DNA of 64,000 nucleotides, taken from assembly GCA_025093555.1 (NCBI GenBank), contig JAIWNF010000098.1, forward strand, positions 1 through 64,000, read 5' to 3'. Positions within the stretch are counted from its first letter, which is position 1. Each line of letters opens with the position of its first letter. The DNA comes from Circinella umbellata (lineage: Eukaryota > Mucoromycota > Mucoromycetes > Mucorales > Lichtheimiaceae). Both the position numbers and the translations under genes were made by a program. The notes under the pieces were generated by a model. That model did no database searches. It had not been told where the DNA came from and was given only the letters and a program-made list of their open reading frames with translations. This document shows positions 60,526-64,000 of the stretch, piece after piece.

Positions 60526-61934
60526 ATACTAAAAATGAAAGCTGCTCAAAAAAAAACGATATATGAATAAGAAAATGGGGAAAAGTGAAAAAGTTATGTA
60601 GATCAAGAATATTCAAAAAAAATTAGATATTTTATATTTTGCCCCTTTTTTTCAGAACAAAGGTAAAATCAGGATGTCGCACAAAGGGAACAAAGAAATA
60701 CACAAAAGGAAAATCATGCTACCCCTTTTTTTAATCCCATACAATGAAAGAATATTTATAGTACGATATGTACTGTAGACATATTAACTTAAAAAGAACG
60801 AGAGGTTTACCGCGGCTAAAAATAATGGAAATTTACCTAATTCTCTTTCAGTTTGTTTGAAAAAGACAACCATGCATTTGCACGGAATAAATCTATAAAT
60901 TTCTATTACAAAAATAAATGAATATGAGTGACAGTGTATATGAATTTTGCATCAATCTGAATAAAATATCTATGAAAATATATCTGTAAATATGAATGAA
61001 AATGAATATGGCTGATTATCTATGAAATCATGGTTACATATACTTTTTCGTATAACCATGATCATGTGAAAAGAAGTGATTTCCCATGCACTTTTATATT
61101 GCTTTTCTCATTATCTCGCATAGTGAATGGTGCACAAAAAGAAAATATATGATCCAAGGTGCTTATTATAATAGAAGTATATGTACTGTTATATCAATAG
61201 AATTAATAAAATAAAAGGAGACGTAAATAAGTCAAGGAGACCCAAAAGAACAATAATTGAACTCCAGTTTATTAAAATAAAATATCATCTCTATTAATAT
61301 GAATCTTATTATCGGTGGGATATACTGATATGTGTATATGGGTATACGTAAGATTATATTTGTCATGGCCGTGTGAATTATGAATATAAGCTTAATGATA
61401 TTAAGATTAGACTTTGAGCGGTTGACGATATGATATATCTACGCAGCTGTTATCTTTATCATTATAGAAGACGGACTTTGTGTTCTTACAAATCACTGTC
61501 CAAATAGGGAAATACCAAAGTGTCAGCAAAGAATAATTAGAGATACGACAAATAATTATCTTTATGAATAATATGTGTTGGATACAACATGTACTAATTA
61601 TATTATATGACATAGTATATCATATATATTTATTAAGCAAAATGTATATTATTTAAAAATCCAGTGCTGAAAACCTATGAGTCTATCTTTATTGATTTAT
61701 GAATATCTATGCCTCAGTTTAATCTATGAAGTAGGAATCTGCATGACGTGGCACTTTCATAGAAATCTATTATTAAAAAGGGTGTACTGTTCGTCCTAAT
61801 GTATATCCTTTAATTAAGAAGAATCAAGTAAAGAGAGGTTTTTATTATATGGAACCATACTTCATATATATACAAGCCACAACACCAAATGACTCATATT
61901 AGTAAATGGGGAAAAAAAGACTGCTGAAATGCGA
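60526..61934. other. Upstream region of the Fanzor and spacer to the E2 pseudogene
   Basis: About 1.4 kb, AT-rich and gene-free. A hairpin with a 10-bp perfect stem extended by TATAC/GTATA pairing lies at 61027-61061 (ATCATGGTTA and its complement). A GGGGC-containing stretch near 60641 on the minus strand resembles the sequence at 56320 and may mark the far end of the Fanzor element; see findings. Confidence 0.45.
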
Positions 61935-63058
61935 TTATATTCTTCTTTTTTTATGAATATGTGTATTAATATAGCCATCTCCTTCATCACTGGGTAGAGG
62001 CGAGTCTTCTATTACAATAGGTGTTGTTGGATTACACATGGTAATATTCTCTTCTTCTTCATTGCGTGGAGGTGAGTCTTCTATTACAATAGGTGTTGTT
62101 GGATTACACATGGTAATATCCCCTTCTTCTTCATTGCATGGAGGTGAGTCTTCTATTACAATAGGTGTTGTTGGATTAAACATGGTAATATCCTCTTCTT
62201 CTTCATTGTGTAGGGGCGAGTCTTCTATTACAATTGTTGTTGGTAGCGGTGTATTTGTTAACGATTGTAATGTAGTTTTTTCCAAAATCTAAAATGTTTA
62301 ATATAAAATAATAATATTACGTAAGCTTTATTTCATGATGCTTTTATTTTTACTCAACTTGTTGAATTACTCTTTCTTCGCTGGCAAATTTACGAGTATA
62401 TTCACGTGCTTTTGTTTCGTATGAATCATTGTTTATCAAAATCTCCATAGCCTAAAAAGATTCCACAAAGTCTTCAATATCATTATTATATAATGGTTAT
62501 ATAGTTTTACATAAAAAGGTCCCTTACAATGTTTGTATCAATAGGGTCCACACATCAGGCTGCATCAGAATCATCCGCAATGACTTTAAAACAGTCGATA
62601 AGGCTACTGATTCACCCCAATTATCTATCCAGGTATCAAAAGCGCATGAACGACCGTTCTTATCAACGTTTGGATGGTATATCTTCGTAAGAAACTTGAA
62701 TTCTGTTGGCATTTTTGGATATTCGTAAGGAATCTTCATCTCTACTCCAAAATATCCATTTCGTATGGCGTATCTTCTGGACCTTTTATCACTAAACGTG
62801 TTGCAATTAATTAATATTTATAATGCTTAGATAAAGTGTAACATTAAAACACGCTTTCCTTACCAGCATATATTCTTGATAAATTATTATCAAGTGGTAT
62901 ACAATGAACACCTTCGCTATAATCTGCATTAATTGATTCTGTTTCTATTAATTAACAACTTGTATGTAATCAGAGAATATAACTGCAAGAAGTAACCAAA
63001 GTTAAAACAAATTACCAATTTCTTGAATAATCCGTTTAAATTCTTTCAAATTGGACAT
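61935..63058 (-). pseudogene. Ubiquitin-conjugating enzyme (E2)-like gene with C-terminal SIM-like repeats, frameshifted
   Basis: Minus-strand segments 63058..63016, 62944..62864, 62791..62528, 62451..62371 and 62288..61935. The E2 (UBC) fold is plain: MSNLKEFKRIIQEI, IKGPEDTPYEMDI, VEMKIPYEYPKMP, FLTKIYHPNVDKNG with the HPN triad, and GRSCAFDTW carrying the active-site Cys. A C-terminal helix follows (SYETKAREYTRKFA). Two indels break the frame: one T is missing at ATTTTGG (about 62749), and an extra TG lies at GATGTGTGG (about 62552). The last exon is open and encodes four units around IVIEDSP (72-bp DNA period), each with an acidic tail, then a basic HKKRRI end that could be a nuclear signal. 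IVIED matches the SUMO-interacting motif pattern. It is probably a recent pseudogene of a nuclear E2, or affected by sequence errors. Confidence 0.72.
61996..62240. repeat. 72-bp coding tandem repeat (SIM-like units)
   Basis: The phrase GAGTCTTCTATTACAAT recurs at 62002, 62074, 62146 and 62218, exactly 72 bp apart, so each unit is 24 codons and keeps the reading frame of the E2-like gene. Units differ by a few substitutions only, implying recent expansion or homogenisation. Confidence 0.92.
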
Positions 63059-63171
63059 TTGTAGATCAAAATTGAAAAAAAAAATACTACTCGACAAGAT
63101 GGAACTATAAGGCTTTATTTATTTACTTTTAATACTATGTGTATTGTTACAAGGGAATTCGGGAATTGTTA

Positions 63172-63538
63172 CGGACACTCCACAAATAAAAAGTTGTCAA
63201 ACAAATTCTTAGACATGCAAACTATTATACTACTAGCGTTGACAACACGCAATACCGCTTCTTATTTGACCACTCATATATATCATTAGGAGTATACATT
63301 ACTCCTTGTTTCGTTGTCTTGTCTCCATGTGGGCTACAGCTCTCACTTGTGCACATAACTATATAGTGAGAGAAGATGAACGATATTCATAAAATGTTAA
63401 ACTACTAATATAAGTTCATAAACATTTTTAAGTTTTATAACGATGATAGCTGTATATATAGTGTATAAATGGCTGGATACGACGTAATTACATTAGACTG
63501 TTATGTATTTTTGAAAAAATATAAAAGTGGGGTGTCCG
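63172..63538. mobile_element. 367-bp Tc1/mariner-type MITE
   Basis: The element starts CGGACACTCCAC and ends GTGGGGTGTCCG, so the ends pair with one mismatch. TA dinucleotides lie on both sides (63170-63171 and 63539-63540), the signature of Tc1/mariner insertion. The matching outer bases TTG[C/T]TA suggest the terminal repeat or its target preference extends slightly further. The interior has no open frame, so it is non-autonomous. Confidence 0.78.
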
Positions 63539-63540
63539 TA

Positions 63541-64000
63541 GCAAATCTCTTTTTTACAATCACTTAAAAAGTAATCTTTAGTGCTTGATCTTAATATAGC
63601 TCACAATAAATATTCCTCTTCTTTATACTTGTATTGATACGGTTCGATCATATCGTGTTAGAAGAATGAATATAATTCCGAGTATACGTATGACTCAAGG
63701 AAAAGGATAGATTATAATAAATACATAACTTATAAAAATAAAAAACTCTAGTAAATTTAGTAAAGCTTAGTAAAACTATAGATATAATTGAGGAAGAAAA
63801 ATGTCGTATTTATACTAATTTCTATCTATCTATCTTAAAATTGATAATTGGTTGTAATTCATGAGTATTAGTAACTTGTACTTGTAACAGTTAATTGCAA
63901 GCGTTGCAATTACTTGTAAATGTTGCAGCTACTTGCACACGTGCTCTTTACTGGCTTAGGTTAGAATTACTTGTACAGGTAGCAATTATCCTACTTATCT
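63541..64000. other. AT-rich right edge without a gene
   Basis: About 460 bp. Near 63890-63985 short phrases such as CTTGTAA/CTTGTAC and GCAATTAC/GCAATTAT are repeated, suggesting the start of a degenerate tandem repeat that continues beyond the window. No coding sequence is visible. Confidence 0.4.

Noticed and set aside
61996..62240. 72-bp repeats as a CRISPR array
   Set aside because: Units are directly adjacent, nearly identical throughout and in coding frame; there are no repeat-spacer blocks.

Overview
This window is nuclear DNA from an early-diverging fungus, most likely Mucoromycota and probably Mucorales. The evidence is the very AT-rich spacers, the dense short GT-AG introns (about 50-120 nt, some with TACTAAC-like branch sites), and the mix of genes: an StuA/Efg1-type APSES regulator, a ThrE-like exporter, an intron-rich Fanzor, and a MULE transposase carrying an OTU domain. 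The genus cannot be settled from sequence alone. No rRNA or tRNA gene and no CRISPR array was found. Exon coordinates were worked out by hand from splice motifs, reading phase and family conservation; wherever a complete chain is given, its exon lengths sum to a whole number of codons unless a frameshift is stated.

Layout. 1-2.5 kb is gene-free and holds a MITE-like inverted-repeat element. 2.5-8 kb has two tandem paralogues of an unrecognised helical protein. 9.7-12.2 kb is a large F-box protein, followed on the same strand by trimethylguanosine synthase TGS1 (12.4-14.1 kb). A ThrE/Prm10-like membrane protein (14.3-17.5 kb, minus) is divergent from an acyl-CoA carboxylase carboxyltransferase subunit (18.0-20.6 kb, plus). 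22.3-23.3 kb (minus) is a small ricin-B-type lectin-fold protein. A sigma-like glutathione S-transferase with one frameshift (23.7-24.8 kb) is followed by a badly decayed second copy (25.8-26.9 kb).

28.6-34.7 kb is AT-rich and holds three small secreted glycine-rich proteins of one design, plus a retroelement relic and a small MITE. 35.9-36.7 kb is a calmodulin-like EF-hand gene, convergent with the APSES regulator (37.6-39.7 kb, minus). The APSES gene has about 8 kb of gene-free DNA upstream. 47.8-52.6 kb returns to housekeeping genes: a tiny protein, an arrestin-fold adaptor and the Fe-S factor IBA57.

The accessory region starts at 52.64 kb. A 3.67-kb Mutator-like element with G/C-run terminal inverted repeats carries a FAR1-MULE-SWIM transposase continuous with a C-terminal OTU cysteine protease domain. 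Only 185 bp from its right end, on the opposite strand, is the stop codon of a complete 19-exon Fanzor (56.5-60.5 kb): a eukaryotic TnpB relative of 821 residues with all RuvC and zinc-finger residues present. Beyond it are a frameshifted ubiquitin-E2-like gene whose C-terminal region has four repeated SUMO-interacting-motif-like segments (61.9-63.1 kb) and a Tc1/mariner-type MITE with TA flanks (63.17-63.54 kb). The Fanzor and the OTU-bearing MULE are the most interesting content.
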